Positions 46,783 through 56,091 of a stretch of DNA of 64,000 nt are shown in pieces. Source of the DNA: Fodinibius sp034521915 (GTDB lineage Bacteria > Bacteroidota > Rhodothermia > Balneolales > Balneolaceae); NCBI RefSeq assembly GCF_034521915.1, contig NZ_JAXHLU010000020.1, positions 1-64,000 on the forward strand, read 5' to 3'. Under the pieces are notes generated by a model that was not told where the DNA came from, did not search any database, and saw only the letters and a program-made list of their open reading frames with translations. The position numbers and the translations under genes were made by a program. Numbering within the stretch: the first letter of the stretch is position 1; each line of letters starts with the position of its first letter.

Positions 46783-46910
46783 GCTTTTTACTTAAACTTG
46801 GAACGTTAAAATTCTTACTATCCAGTTGTTAAATTATCGAGTAAAAGGTAAAACTTTTTAGTGTCGTTTTCGAATAACAACTTCATCTATATAATTGATC
46901 ATACTCTTTC

Positions 46911-48065
46911 ATGGGATTAAAAAACGAAGCGCAGTCAGCATTCCAAAATACGAAATCCTTTTATAAGGAGTACGTTTCGGGTATGACCCGTCAACGTATG
47001 GGAAAGGAATTTTATAAGGACACCGACCGCCTTAAGCAACTCTATACCGAAGCCATTGGTGAAAATATTGAGAAGACGGAAGATGAAACGATACCCGGGC
47101 ATTTAAAAATTATGCGCCTTTTTTCGGCGTTAACGCAGCGCCTCAATCCTACCCGGCGATTGGTATTTGGCTTGTCGGTTGTCTCATTTGTCGCGCACTA
47201 TTTGATCGGATTTCTACAAATTACGGGATTCGTATTTTTTTACAACCTACTGCTGCCCTTTGCATTTGTTTCCATGCTGATGCTGCTGCTCGTTGAGTTA
47301 TTGGAAAAATCGGATGTAAAACGTGAGATTGACCTTGCAAGAGAAATTCAGCTCAGCTTGCTACCCAATACCGAACACCATCGCAAAAACCTGGAAATTG
47401 CCTGTTTTGCCAATACCGCTAAAGAAGTAGGTGGCGATTACGTAGATATTATCGAAACTGATACAGGAACATATATCGTAATTGCTGATGTCTCGGGTAA
47501 AGGACTTTCGGCCGCTTTGTATATGGTACGTATGCAGGCTTTAGTTCATCTTATCATCGAAAAAAGTCAACCTTCTCCAAAAGAGCTTTTCCTTGAGCTC
47601 AATAATTACGTAAAGTCAGATATTAAAGATAAAACATTTGTTACGGCCTGCGCTGCTTTCTTTCCTGATGGAGAAGATCATTTCATTTTTGCCCGCGCCG
47701 GCCATAACGCTCCTATCCTATTCAGTAATGAACGCGATGCCACTTTTGATTTACGATCCGATGGTTTTGCCCTTGGTATGACGACATCAACAAATATGGA
47801 GCATTACTTACAAGAAAAGAAATTCCATTTTAAATCTGGTGACAGTGTCCTTTTTTATACAGATGGGCTTACCGAGTCGCGCAATGAATGGGGCGAAGAA
47901 TACGGAGATGAACGCCTCGATGGCATTATGAGTGTCTACGGCTCACTTCATTCCAAATCGATCATCCATAAAATACAATCTTCACTGGAAAACTTTATCG
48001 GCAACGAAGAACCCGTAGATGATGTAACATTTACTTGCGTCCATCGCCTTACAAAAAATAAATAA
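46911..48065 (+). CDS. PP2C/SpoIIE-family serine phosphatase with membrane segment
   Basis: The 384-residue protein has a cytoplasmic N-terminus (about 1-80), two hydrophobic segments (about 85-130) and a SpoIIE/RsbU-like PP2C phosphatase: REIQLSLLPNTE, EVGGDYVDII, VIADVSGKGLSAALYM and VLFYTDGLTESRN. These carry the aspartates that hold the metals. Such enzymes dephosphorylate anti-sigma-factor antagonists in partner-switching signalling. No STAS or anti-sigma gene lies nearby. The gene ends in a bidirectional terminator shared with tkt. Confidence 0.9.
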   Translation: MGLKNEAQSAFQNTKSFYKEYVSGMTRQRMGKEFYKDTDRLKQLYTEAIGENIEKTEDETIPGHLKIMRLFSALTQRLNPTRRLVFGLSVVSFVAHYLIGFLQITGFVFFYNLLLPFAFVSMLMLLLVELLEKSDVKREIDLAREIQLSLLPNTEHHRKNLEIACFANTAKEVGGDYVDIIETDTGTYIVIADVSGKGLSAALYMVRMQALVHLIIEKSQPSPKELFLELNNYVKSDIKDKTFVTACAAFFPDGEDHFIFARAGHNAPILFSNERDATFDLRSDGFALGMTTSTNMEHYLQEKKFHFKSGDSVLFYTDGLTESRNEWGEEYGDERLDGIMSVYGSLHSKSIIHKIQSSLENFIGNEEPVDDVTFTCVHRLTKNK

Positions 48066-48101
48066 GATAAGCGGTCTACCGTTTCGCAAACCGCTTATCT
48101 T
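48064..48101. terminator. Bidirectional terminator between the phosphatase and tkt
   Basis: AAGATAAGCGGT (48064-48075) and ACCGCTTATCTT (48090-48101) form a perfect 12-base stem with a 14-base loop. T-rich tails on both sides (CTATTTATTCTT plus, ATTTATTTTTT minus) mean it can stop both convergent transcripts. Confidence 0.88.
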
Positions 48102-48119
48102 CTATTTATTCTTAATACA

Positions 48120-50129
48120 TTATTTAAGAAGCTTGAGCGCTTCCTCTACCATTCGATCGCTGGTTATGCCGTATTCCTGGAAGATCGTTTCGTAGGGTGC
48201 TGAAGCTCCAAAACGGTCAACGCCAATAATGGTGCCTTCTGTGCCAACCCATTCTCTCCAGCCCTGTGAAGCGGCCGCCTCAATGGAGACTCGAGCCGTA
48301 ACTTCTTTAGGCAGCACCTCTTGCCGATAAGATTGATCCTGCGCTCTAAAAAGCTCCCATGACGGCATGCTAACTACTCGTGCATCAACATCCTTGGCAG
48401 CAAGTTTATCCTTGGCTTCCATCGCACGATATACTTCTGATCCGCTACCCATTAAAATTACATCCGGTTGTTTTTTTTCCGAATCCGCAAGAATATATCC
48501 GCCTTTAGTGGCATTCTTGGCAGTATTATCTTGTGTACGTTCAAAAGTTGGTACATTTTGACGCGTAAGAACAATCAATGATGGACCTTCTTTATAATCC
48601 AAGGCGGCTTTCCAGCACCAGGCTACTTCATTGGCATCTGCCGGCCGAAGTACCAGTGTATTAGGCATGGCACGCAGTGATGCCAGATGCTCCACAGGCT
48701 GATGCGTGGGCCCATCTTCTCCCAACCCAATACTATCATGGGTGAATACAAATATAGACGGGATATGAGAAAGTGCAGCTATCCGTATCGCCGGACGACA
48801 ATAATCAGAAAAGATAAGGAATGTTCCGCCATATGGAATCACTCCTTTATGCAACGCCATGCCATTAAGCGCAGCACCCATCGCATGTTCTCGTACTCCA
48901 AAATGGATATTGCGTCCGCTATAATCGGAAGCTGAAAATATCCCGGCATCATCAATCCAGGTTTTATTACTTCCCGTAAGATCTGCCGACCCACCAATCA
49001 TCTGCGGCACATTTTCTGTTAACGACTGCAATACTTTACCTGACGATGCACGAGTTGCCATGCCCTTTTCATCAGCCTCAAAATTGGGCAGAAAATCCTC
49101 AAAATTATCAGGAAGCTCATAATTAATAGCGTTCGAAAATGCCTCTGCTTTCTCGGGATGAGCTTGCTGATATTGTTCAAATGTATTTTGCCACTCTTGG
49201 AAAGATGCCGCTCCTTTTTCAATAGCAGTGCGAAAATGTGTTAATGCTTTATCCGGAATGTGAAATTTTTTATCTGGTTCCCAATTAAGATTTTCTTTCG
49301 TCTTTCTAACCTCTTCTTCTCCCAATGGTGCTCCATGAGAATCAGCACTATCCTGTTTATTGGGACTTCCAAATCCAATATGAGTATTGCAAATAATAAG
49401 AGATGGACGTTCAGTTTCAGCTTGTGCTTTTTCAATAGCTTGTTCTACCTCTTGCCGATCATGCCCATCTACTTTGATCGTATGCCATTTAGCAGCCTCA
49501 AAACGTTTTTGGACATCCTCGGTAAAGGCCAAATCCGTACTTCCATCTATAGAAATCTCGTTGTCATCATACAGGTAAATCAATTTTCCCAATTTAAGAT
49601 GACCGGCCAATGAAGCGGCTTCTTGTGATATCCCTTCCATCAAATCACCATCACTAACAATACCGTATGTATAGTGATCTGTAATCTGATATTCATCAGT
49701 ATTAAACTTAGCACTCATATGCTTCTCAGCCATAGCCATGCCTACTCCTGTAGCAAAACCCTGCCCCAGTGGACCGGTCGTAGTTTCAACCCCCGGAGTC
49801 AAACCATACTCGGGATGTCCCGGCGTTAAACTTCCCCATTGACGAAAATTCTTGAGTTCATCAAGCGAAAGTTCATATCCGGTAAGATGAAGCAAGCTAT
49901 AAAGCAGCATGGAACCATGTCCCGCTGATAAAACAAACCGATCACGATCATACCATTCGGGATTAGCGGGATCGTGCTTTAAAAATTTCGTCCACAACAC
50001 ATAAGCTGCATCTGCCATCCCCATTGGCATGCCCGGATGGCCGGATTCTGCAGCCTGTACCGCATCAATAGAAAGGGTTCTGATCGTATTTACACATAGC
50101 TCGTCAAGTGTGGATTGTTTAGAGCTCAT
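48120..50129 (-). CDS. tkt: Transketolase
   Basis: Transketolase moves two-carbon units in the pentose phosphate pathway with thiamine diphosphate. The 669-residue protein has SGHPGMPMGMAD at the N-terminus, the thiamine-binding GPLGQGFATGVGMA and VSDGDLMEGISQEA, then HDSIGLGEDGPTHQPVEHL, all typical. The ORF is complete and single. With pgi in this window and a promoter of its own, it supports a sugar-phosphate metabolism. The start lies 29 bases after a -7-like element (50158-50165). Confidence 0.96.
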   Translation of the reverse strand: MSSKQSTLDELCVNTIRTLSIDAVQAAESGHPGMPMGMADAAYVLWTKFLKHDPANPEWYDRDRFVLSAGHGSMLLYSLLHLTGYELSLDELKNFRQWGSLTPGHPEYGLTPGVETTTGPLGQGFATGVGMAMAEKHMSAKFNTDEYQITDHYTYGIVSDGDLMEGISQEAASLAGHLKLGKLIYLYDDNEISIDGSTDLAFTEDVQKRFEAAKWHTIKVDGHDRQEVEQAIEKAQAETERPSLIICNTHIGFGSPNKQDSADSHGAPLGEEEVRKTKENLNWEPDKKFHIPDKALTHFRTAIEKGAASFQEWQNTFEQYQQAHPEKAEAFSNAINYELPDNFEDFLPNFEADEKGMATRASSGKVLQSLTENVPQMIGGSADLTGSNKTWIDDAGIFSASDYSGRNIHFGVREHAMGAALNGMALHKGVIPYGGTFLIFSDYCRPAIRIAALSHIPSIFVFTHDSIGLGEDGPTHQPVEHLASLRAMPNTLVLRPADANEVAWCWKAALDYKEGPSLIVLTRQNVPTFERTQDNTAKNATKGGYILADSEKKQPDVILMGSGSEVYRAMEAKDKLAAKDVDARVVSMPSWELFRAQDQSYRQEVLPKEVTARVSIEAAASQGWREWVGTEGTIIGVDRFGASAPYETIFQEYGITSDRMVEEALKLLK

Positions 50130-50157
50130 TTTATAAAATCTGATTTTATTTGAGGGC

Positions 50158-50165
50158 CAAAATTA
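50158..50165 (-). promoter_or_regulatory. -7 element before tkt
   Basis: On the minus strand TAATTTTG matches TAnnTTTG exactly, 29 bases before the tkt start. No TTG at the usual -33 spacing is clear. Confidence 0.5.
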
Positions 50166-50214
50166 GTGCTGAAAATAGTCAATGCTCTGCTTACATAAAA
50201 GAGAAGTTCTTACA

Positions 50215-50244
50215 AATAAAAAAGGCCTCCAAGATTGGAGGCCT
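50215..50244 (-). terminator. Terminator of the TPR gene
   Basis: AGGCCTCCAA (50223-50232) and TTGGAGGCCT (50235-50244) form a 10-base perfect stem. The two-base minimal loop would open to four or more in RNA. On the minus strand it is followed by TTTTTTATTTG, 29 bases after the TPR gene stop. Confidence 0.9.
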
Positions 50245-50273
50245 CATAAAAATATTAACGTTAAATAAACTAT

Positions 50274-51296
50274 TTATCCTGTAGTATTTTCGCACTCAAG
50301 TTCATATTCCATCTGGTGCTCAGCAGGGGATTTGAAATTGCCATAGGCGGCATTATTATAGGCACCACATGCATTATCTTTTTGACCTAATCCTTGGTAT
50401 GCAGTACCAAGTTCAAAATAGATCTTTGCTTTATCAGTTCGGCCTCCTGTTTCAAAGCCGAGAGCTTTTTCAGAATGTTCTGCAGCTTGTTGCCAGTCTT
50501 GGGTTTTATTGTAAGCCTGGGCCAAACGATAATGAGCATCTGCAGAACTTGAGTTATATTCAAGTGCTTTATTTAACAATTCTTTTGCACGCGAAAAGTT
50601 TTTCTCTTCAATTGCTTTTGCTCCGCGATACACAAGTTCATCATGAGCAGCTTTTCTTGCTTGAGAAACAATTTGGCTGTCATTCGTTTTTTGTCCTACT
50701 TCAATAGCCTTATCAAAGAGATCAATAGAACGTTCTAACTCTGTTCCTTTTATCTTCTTTAGTACAATCCCTTTTTGATAGTATGCTTTAGAGTAATTAG
50801 GATCATTCTTAATCACTTCATCAAGTGTTGCAAGAGCGTCTTGGTAATTTTGCTGCTTATACTGAATAATAGACTTACTATAGAGTAATTGATTAATTAC
50901 TCCATTCGCCTGATTTGAAATTTCGGAATTATCATACTCTTCTGCTACGTCTTTTGTTTTTTGAAAACCATCTATCGTAGCATCAAGATTTGAAATGGTT
51001 TGATTTTGTTTAAAGGCACGATATTTGTCAAGAGCCATCTGTCGGTATACTTCGGGCAATTTTCCTTTAGCTCGTTCGACGATATCCTGTCCCTGAGGGC
51101 CAAGTTGACTACCAACCTCAATCGCTTTTTTGAATTGATCAATAGCTTTCTGATAATCGCCGTTCTGAACCATCTCCCGAGCACTGTTATATGTTTGGAC
51201 GGCCTCTTTGCGATCTTGTGCTTCAGCAGTTTGGCCTAACCCAAAGATAAAAAGACCAAGTAAGAATACAGATATGCTTGATTTCAACAACTTCAT
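50274..51296 (-). CDS. Exported TPR-repeat protein
   Basis: The frame opens at 51335, but the ATG at 51296 gives the signal peptide MKLLKSSISVFLLGLFIFGL and then GQTAEAQDR, so the product is 340 residues. The rest is made of several tetratricopeptide repeats: SAREMVQNGDYQKAIDQFKK at the start, YQDALATLDEVIKNDPNYSK in the middle and SADAHYRLAQAYNKTQDWQQ near the end. The C-terminal tail contains two Cys (DNACGAY and ELECEN). It is likely a periplasmic scaffold. Transcribed alone, with its own terminator. Confidence 0.85.
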   Translation of the reverse strand: MKLLKSSISVFLLGLFIFGLGQTAEAQDRKEAVQTYNSAREMVQNGDYQKAIDQFKKAIEVGSQLGPQGQDIVERAKGKLPEVYRQMALDKYRAFKQNQTISNLDATIDGFQKTKDVAEEYDNSEISNQANGVINQLLYSKSIIQYKQQNYQDALATLDEVIKNDPNYSKAYYQKGIVLKKIKGTELERSIDLFDKAIEVGQKTNDSQIVSQARKAAHDELVYRGAKAIEEKNFSRAKELLNKALEYNSSSADAHYRLAQAYNKTQDWQQAAEHSEKALGFETGGRTDKAKIYFELGTAYQGLGQKDNACGAYNNAAYGNFKSPAEHQMEYELECENTTG

Positions 51297-51458
51297 TTGT
51301 TTGTTCGGTTTATGGTTAAATTTACAAATACGCAATTGTAGTGATTTTTAAGATTTATACAAAAAGATAACTAAATCGTGCGCATTTTATTGTTATGATT
51401 TTAAAATAGACCTGTTTTAGTCATCAGTTACATGTTTCTAATCCCTGATATAAAATTT

Positions 51459-51474
51459 TGTTTCATGTATAACT
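51459..51474. promoter_or_regulatory. Possible degenerate parS site
   Basis: TGTTTCATGTATAACT matches 12 of 16 bases of the canonical ParB-binding parS (TGTTTCACGTGAAACA). It lies in the gap downstream of the parAB cluster, where parS sites are often found. A second, weaker half-site match, TGTTTCACG, occurs at 54777-54785 next to parA. No full canonical site occurs in the window, so this is only a candidate. Confidence 0.3.
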
Positions 51475-51499
51475 ATTTTTTTAATAAAATTAAACCCTT

Positions 51500-52204
51500 T
51501 TAGAAATTTGGACCTAAGGTATGTTTCTGGTAGAAATCACAAATAATTTCTACAGCTTCTTCCTCATCATCCGTCACATGAAACAGATCAAGATCTTCTT
51601 CTGATATCGTGCCATTGGCAAGCATGGTTTCCTTAATCCATTTAACCAAGCCCCCCCAGTAATCCGTTCCGATTAGCACGATAGGAAATGGATTTACTTT
51701 TTTGGTTTGTATCAATGTCAGAGCCTCAAAAAACTCATCGAGTGTTCCAAAACCACCCGGAAAAACAATAAATCCCTGGGCATACTTTACAAACATCACT
51801 TTGCGGGCAAAAAAGTAATGAAAATTGATAATATAATCGTCATCAACATAGGAATTTAATCCTTGTTCGTGGGGTAACGTAATACCGAGACCTACCGATT
51901 TACCGCCTCCCTCCTGGGCACCTTTATTGGCAGCTTCCATAATTCCGGGTCCCCCTCCGGTGATAATCCCAAATCCTCTTTCGGTAACATTCTTTGCAGT
52001 TTTCTGGGCCATTTTATAATAGTTATGACCTTCATCCATCCGGGCAGATCCAAAAATGGATACACACGGGCCAATTTTGAAAAGCTTATCGTAGCCCTCA
52101 ACAAATTCACCCATAATTTTAAAGATACTCCAAACATCATTTTCAAGACTATCCCCAAAATTATCAGGTACTATCAATTTACTTTCTTCATTATTACTAC
52201 TCAT
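51500..52204 (-). CDS. LOG family protein (TIGR00730)
   Basis: The LOG family includes cytokinin riboside 5'-monophosphate phosphoribohydrolases and many bacterial proteins long annotated as lysine decarboxylases. The 234-residue protein has IFGSARMDEG, GGGPGIMEAANKGA, and the catalytic PGGFGTLDEFFEALT motif (PGGxGTxxE). The bacterial enzymes may cleave nucleoside monophosphates; the true substrate here is unknown. It starts 9 bases after the DUF5683 gene and closes the parA-parB-DUF5683-LOG cluster. Confidence 0.9.
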   Translation of the reverse strand: MSSNNEESKLIVPDNFGDSLENDVWSIFKIMGEFVEGYDKLFKIGPCVSIFGSARMDEGHNYYKMAQKTAKNVTERGFGIITGGGPGIMEAANKGAQEGGGKSVGLGITLPHEQGLNSYVDDDYIINFHYFFARKVMFVKYAQGFIVFPGGFGTLDEFFEALTLIQTKKVNPFPIVLIGTDYWGGLVKWIKETMLANGTISEEDLDLFHVTDDEEEAVEIICDFYQKHTLGPNF

Positions 52205-52213
52205 AACTCTTAT

Positions 52214-52891
52214 TTATTTAGCTATTAAATCAATTGATAACGTAATTCCCGGTATTTTAGACTGTGCCATCACCGCAGGTTTTACATGCGGACGCATGCT
52301 TAAATCTTTTGATACATCAAACGATCGCATGTGGGCAAAAACATAAGCATCAATAATATTTAGACCGTAGGCCAAAACTATACCCACATAAACCAGATCG
52401 CGATTATTTCTAAATTTGTTTCGCAGATTTCGTACCTCATTTAAATTAGCATTTTCAGGAATATACGAAGGGGTTGCTCCAAATCGTAAGTCATCGGGAG
52501 TATCCGGATTTAAATTATAAAACGCTGCCCGATAGTCATGGTATTTTTTTGTCAGATGAACACTGTAATATCCCAATCCCCCCAAAACGGCATATACAAA
52601 GGGTACCTTCCAAGCTTGGTTATTAACAATTTGTCCCCAGCCTGGAATAATCATCGACTTATACATTACACTGTTAGGATTAGGCAAATCTTCATTTCCG
52701 TTCTCTCTTGTCGTATCATTGACAAATTTTAGGCTCTGATAACGTACATTCAAATTGGGATGAAAATTTCCAGATGGAGAGATAAGCGAATTATTCAATT
52801 GCTGAGACTGACCTGAAGTTGGCACACACAAGAAAACAGATATGCTAAGAAATAGAATCGAAAAGCTCGAGCAGGCGATCAAGTTCTTCAT
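52214..52891 (-). CDS. DUF5683-like membrane protein downstream of parB
   Basis: The frame is open from 52924, but the ATG at 52891 gives a signal-like start (MKNLIACSSFSILFLSISVF, then LCVPTSGQSQ) and 225 residues. The start overlaps the parB end by 47 bases, so translation of the two is coupled. The rest has MYKSMIIPGWGQIVNNQAWK, VPFVYAVLGGLGYY and a conserved LVYVGIVLAYGLNIIDAYVF segment, indicating at least two membrane segments. This matches the DUF5683 family, which in this lineage lies just after parB. Its function is unknown; a link to chromosome segregation or envelope is inferred from position only. Confidence 0.75.
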   Translation of the reverse strand: MKNLIACSSFSILFLSISVFLCVPTSGQSQQLNNSLISPSGNFHPNLNVRYQSLKFVNDTTRENGNEDLPNPNSVMYKSMIIPGWGQIVNNQAWKVPFVYAVLGGLGYYSVHLTKKYHDYRAAFYNLNPDTPDDLRFGATPSYIPENANLNEVRNLRNKFRNNRDLVYVGIVLAYGLNIIDAYVFAHMRSFDVSKDLSMRPHVKPAVMAQSKIPGITLSIDLIAK

Positions 52892-53783
52892 CCGAATAAT
52901 ATTCAATACGTATTTCCCCACCATTCTTCTTAGATTTAATATTGACCTTCGTACTTAACGTACTGCGTAGTCGATTCGATATTTCCTTTAAAAAAGCACT
53001 TTCCTTATCAGAGGCATCAGTTGATTTGGATTTCTTTTTCTGATCCTCATTCAGTTTTCGGATTACTTTTTCGGTCTTTCGAACAGAATATCCCCTATCA
53101 ATAATTTTATTGTACACTTCCTCCTGATCATTTTCATCATCAATAGAAAGAAGCGCTCGGGCATGTCCCATAGATATCTTTTGATCGCGGAGCCCTGCCT
53201 GAATAAATGCCGGCAAATTCAACAACCGCAGCATATTGGTAACCGTAGATCGATTTTTCCCTACCCTATCGGCTACTTCGGCCTGGGTATACCCGGCCTC
53301 TTCTACCAATCGCTGATACCCCATTGCCACTTCAATAGGATTTAAATCCTCGCGCTGGATATTCTCAATAAGCGCATACGAAATAATATCATCATCGTTA
53401 ACTTCACGAATATACGACGGAATTTCTTCCAATCCGGCCAGCTTTGCTGCCCGCAGACGTCGTTCACCACTTATGAGCTCAAACCTCTTTTCACCGATAT
53501 AACGTACCGTTATCGGCTGGATTAATCCATGAGCATCAATTGAGTCCGCAAGCTCCTCAAGACGTTCCTCGTTAAACTCTTTGCGAGGCTGATGCGGATT
53601 GGGACGGATATTATCAACCGGCACATGCAACACAATATTTACCCGCTTCTGCGGCTCTACGTAAGGCGATCCATCCCCATCCTGTTCTTTACCTGATTTT
53701 TTCCCTTTCGCTTGCTCTCCTCCTTCATCGTATTCGGGAAAAAAAGCTCCTAAACCGCGTCCTAAAACCTTTTTTGATGCCAT
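52845..53783 (-). CDS. parB: Chromosome-partitioning protein ParB
   Basis: ParB binds parS and spreads along DNA as a CTP-dependent clamp for chromosome segregation. The 312-residue protein has PHQPRKEF, the CTP-binding GERRLRA (106-112), NIQREDLNPIEVA, a helix-turn-helix (about 166-186, TQAEVADRVGKNRSTVTNML), SMGHARALL and a C-terminal dimerisation domain. It starts 13 bases after parA. The N-terminal part has a charged linker (GGEQAKGKKSGKEQDGDG) not seen in all ParBs. The end overlaps the next gene. Confidence 0.96.
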   Translation of the reverse strand: MASKKVLGRGLGAFFPEYDEGGEQAKGKKSGKEQDGDGSPYVEPQKRVNIVLHVPVDNIRPNPHQPRKEFNEERLEELADSIDAHGLIQPITVRYIGEKRFELISGERRLRAAKLAGLEEIPSYIREVNDDDIISYALIENIQREDLNPIEVAMGYQRLVEEAGYTQAEVADRVGKNRSTVTNMLRLLNLPAFIQAGLRDQKISMGHARALLSIDDENDQEEVYNKIIDRGYSVRKTEKVIRKLNEDQKKKSKSTDASDKESAFLKEISNRLRSTLSTKVNIKSKKNGGEIRIEYYSDEELDRLLELFDSIS

Positions 53784-53796
53784 AATTCATCACCTT

Positions 53797-54597
53797 TTAA
53801 CTACTCGCAAATACCGGACTATCTTTAAAAAGCTCTTTATTGCGATGGATAATTTCGCGTGCCAATGCCAGATAATTCTTAGCTCCTACACTTGTAGAAT
53901 CATAAAGCAGCGCAGGTTTTCCAAAGCTGGGTGCCTCGGCAAGACGAACATTTCGTTTAATGATAGCTTCAAAGACCCGATCCTCGAAATACTTCCGTAC
54001 TTCATCAGCCACTTGATCGGAAAGTCGAGTGCGTGTATCATACATCGTTAGAAGCACGCCCTCAATTTCAAGCTCGGTATTTAAATGCTGACGCACGATT
54101 TTAATTGTATTTAATAGCTGTCCCAGCCCTTCCAAAGCAAAATATTCGCATTGCACCGGAATCAGAACCGAATCGGATGCTGTTAATGCATTAATGGTAA
54201 GCAATCCAAGTGAAGGCGGACAGTCAATAATGATAAAATCGTATTGTTCCTTTAGACCCGAAATCGCTTTCTCCAAGATACGCTCGCGCTGATCTCGATC
54301 AATCATCTCAATTTCGGCCCCGACCAAATTAATATGCGAAGGTATCAGCTCCAGAAAAGGCAAGTCTGTCTCTCTGATAGCATCAGAAGCATCTACCCCT
54401 CCTACCATCACTTCATAAACAGAATGCGAAACTGTCTTTGCTTCAATACCCAACCCGCTGGTAGTGTTACTCTGGGGATCTATGTCAATTATTAAGGTAG
54501 TATGCTCGATAGCAGCAAGGCTGGCAGCGAGGTTAATAGCCGTCGTTGTTTTACCAACACCGCCTTTTTGATTTGCTATGGAAATTATTTTGCCCAT
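53797..54597 (-). CDS. parA: Chromosome-partitioning ATPase ParA/Soj
   Basis: ParA is the Walker-type ATPase that drives origin movement together with ParB. The 266-residue protein has the deviant Walker motif KGGVGKTT (11-18), IDIDPQSNTTSGLG, IIDCPPSLGLLT and PVQCEYFALEGLGQL, the classic chromosomal ParA set. A short C-terminal tail ends DSPVFASS. It lies between the ald terminator and parB, so the parAB operon probably starts just upstream in 54598-54810. Confidence 0.96.
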   Translation of the reverse strand: MGKIISIANQKGGVGKTTTAINLAASLAAIEHTTLIIDIDPQSNTTSGLGIEAKTVSHSVYEVMVGGVDASDAIRETDLPFLELIPSHINLVGAEIEMIDRDQRERILEKAISGLKEQYDFIIIDCPPSLGLLTINALTASDSVLIPVQCEYFALEGLGQLLNTIKIVRQHLNTELEIEGVLLTMYDTRTRLSDQVADEVRKYFEDRVFEAIIKRNVRLAEAPSFGKPALLYDSTSVGAKNYLALAREIIHRNKELFKDSPVFASS

Positions 54598-54811
54598 ATG
54601 AACAATCTATAACAACAATTATCGATGTAATTATTTAAAAATATAATGGGATGACTTATGGTAAACAAAAATACTTATTAACAAGTTGTTCACTAAGATA
54701 TCAACAGGGTTAGTTTCCTGCATGCCAATACATTACAACGGCTTATCTAAAGAAATATTTTATATGTTCCACATATTGTTTCACGGATATTACAGAAGTG
54801 CCCGATTTTTC

Positions 54812-54848
54812 AAAAAAAGCCAAATATCTTTTTACAGATATTTGGCTT
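54812..54848 (-). terminator. Terminator of ald
   Basis: AAGCCAAATATC (54817-54828) and GATATTTGGCTT (54837-54848) form a perfect 12-base stem with an eight-base loop. Read on the minus strand the hairpin is followed by TTTTT, 23 bases after the ald stop. It separates ald from parA. Confidence 0.92.
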
Positions 54849-54870
54849 CTATCGTTATAATGGTAGTATT

Positions 54871-55983
54871 TTATAATACGTTTTCAATGGACATATAATC
54901 CATATTAAAAGCTTCGGCAACTTCTTTATAGACGATATCGCCATCGACAATATTAAGACCCTTAAGCAGCTCCTTGTCATCTTGTAGAGCCTTCTTCCAG
55001 CCTTTATTAGCAATATCTACGGCGTACGGCAGCGTAACATTGGTTAATCCAAGCGTGGATGTTCGGGGTACTGCTCCGGGCATATTCGCTACGCAGTAGT
55101 GTACAATACCATCAACTTCATAAATAGGATTATCATGGGTAGTCGGTTTCGAAGTTTCAAAACATCCACCCTGATCAATAGCTACGTCTACTAATACCGA
55201 TCCTTTCTGCATATCGGCAAGCATATCGCGGGTAATTAAGCTGGGCGCTTTTGCCCCCGGAATTAATACTGCGCCAATTACCATATCAACATGGGGAAGC
55301 AGATTTCGGATATTAGCCTCAGAGGAAAACATAGTATCCACATTACGCGACATAATATCGTCCAGATGGCGAAGCCGCGGCATACTGATATCCATAATCG
55401 TAGTATTGGCTCCCATTCCGGCCGCAATTTTTGCAGCGTTAACGCCTACGATACCACCGCCAATAACCAATACATTAGCCGGTTTTACGCCTGGAATACC
55501 TCCCAATAGAATACCAAGTCCCCCTTCGGGCTTCTCTAAATATTTGGCTCCTTCTTGGGAAGCCATACGGCCAGCGACTTCACTCATAGGAATAAGCAAT
55601 GGTAAAGAACCGTCTTCCTTTTCTACCGTCTCGTAAGCAATTGCTACAGCTCCAGACTCTTTAACAGCCTCAGTCAATTGCCGACTGGCGGCAAAATGGA
55701 AATAGGTAAAAATAATTTGTCCTTCTTTCATCCGGTCATACTCGACCTCAACAGGCTCTTTCACCTTCATGATCATTTGGGCCTTATTCCAGAGCTCATC
55801 TACATCGTCAATAATTTCAGCTCCGGCTTCTATGTATTGCTCATCCAGAAAACCGCTGCCCTCCCCGGCTCCTTTTTGGATCAATACATCATGACCATTA
55901 CGCTTCATTTTTGTTACACCGCCGGGTAGTAGCGCCACGCGGTTTTCGTGTGTTTTAATTTCTTTAGGTACACCTATAATCAT
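54871..55983 (-). CDS. ald: Alanine dehydrogenase
   Basis: Ald reversibly deaminates L-alanine to pyruvate with NAD. The 370-residue protein has MIIGVPKEIKTHENRVALLP at its start, the NAD loop VLVIGGGIVGVNAAKIAAGM, VLVDVAIDQGGCFETS and the family end. All motifs match the AlaDH/PNT fold, and the single compact length (about 370) separates it from transhydrogenase. A matched -7 element lies at 56031-56038. Confidence 0.95.
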   Translation of the reverse strand: MIIGVPKEIKTHENRVALLPGGVTKMKRNGHDVLIQKGAGEGSGFLDEQYIEAGAEIIDDVDELWNKAQMIMKVKEPVEVEYDRMKEGQIIFTYFHFAASRQLTEAVKESGAVAIAYETVEKEDGSLPLLIPMSEVAGRMASQEGAKYLEKPEGGLGILLGGIPGVKPANVLVIGGGIVGVNAAKIAAGMGANTTIMDISMPRLRHLDDIMSRNVDTMFSSEANIRNLLPHVDMVIGAVLIPGAKAPSLITRDMLADMQKGSVLVDVAIDQGGCFETSKPTTHDNPIYEVDGIVHYCVANMPGAVPRTSTLGLTNVTLPYAVDIANKGWKKALQDDKELLKGLNIVDGDIVYKEVAEAFNMDYMSIENVL

Positions 55984-56030
55984 GAATACAAAATTTTTGT
56001 TAATAGTATGCTACGGAGTTAAATCCGTGC

Positions 56031-56038
56031 CAAAGGTA
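56031..56038 (-). promoter_or_regulatory. -7 element before ald
   Basis: TACCTTTG on the minus strand matches TAnnTTTG exactly, 48 bases before the ald start. No TTG is seen at the usual -33 distance. Confidence 0.5.
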
Positions 56039-56091
56039 GGTAATTTTTGGGAAAATTTTAACTGGAACTATCCCAATTTTTATAATCAGAA

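Noticed and set aside
54777..54785. TGTTTCACG upstream of parA as a parS site
   Set aside because: Only the left half matches; the right half of the 16-mer does not fit, so it is mentioned only as a half-site.
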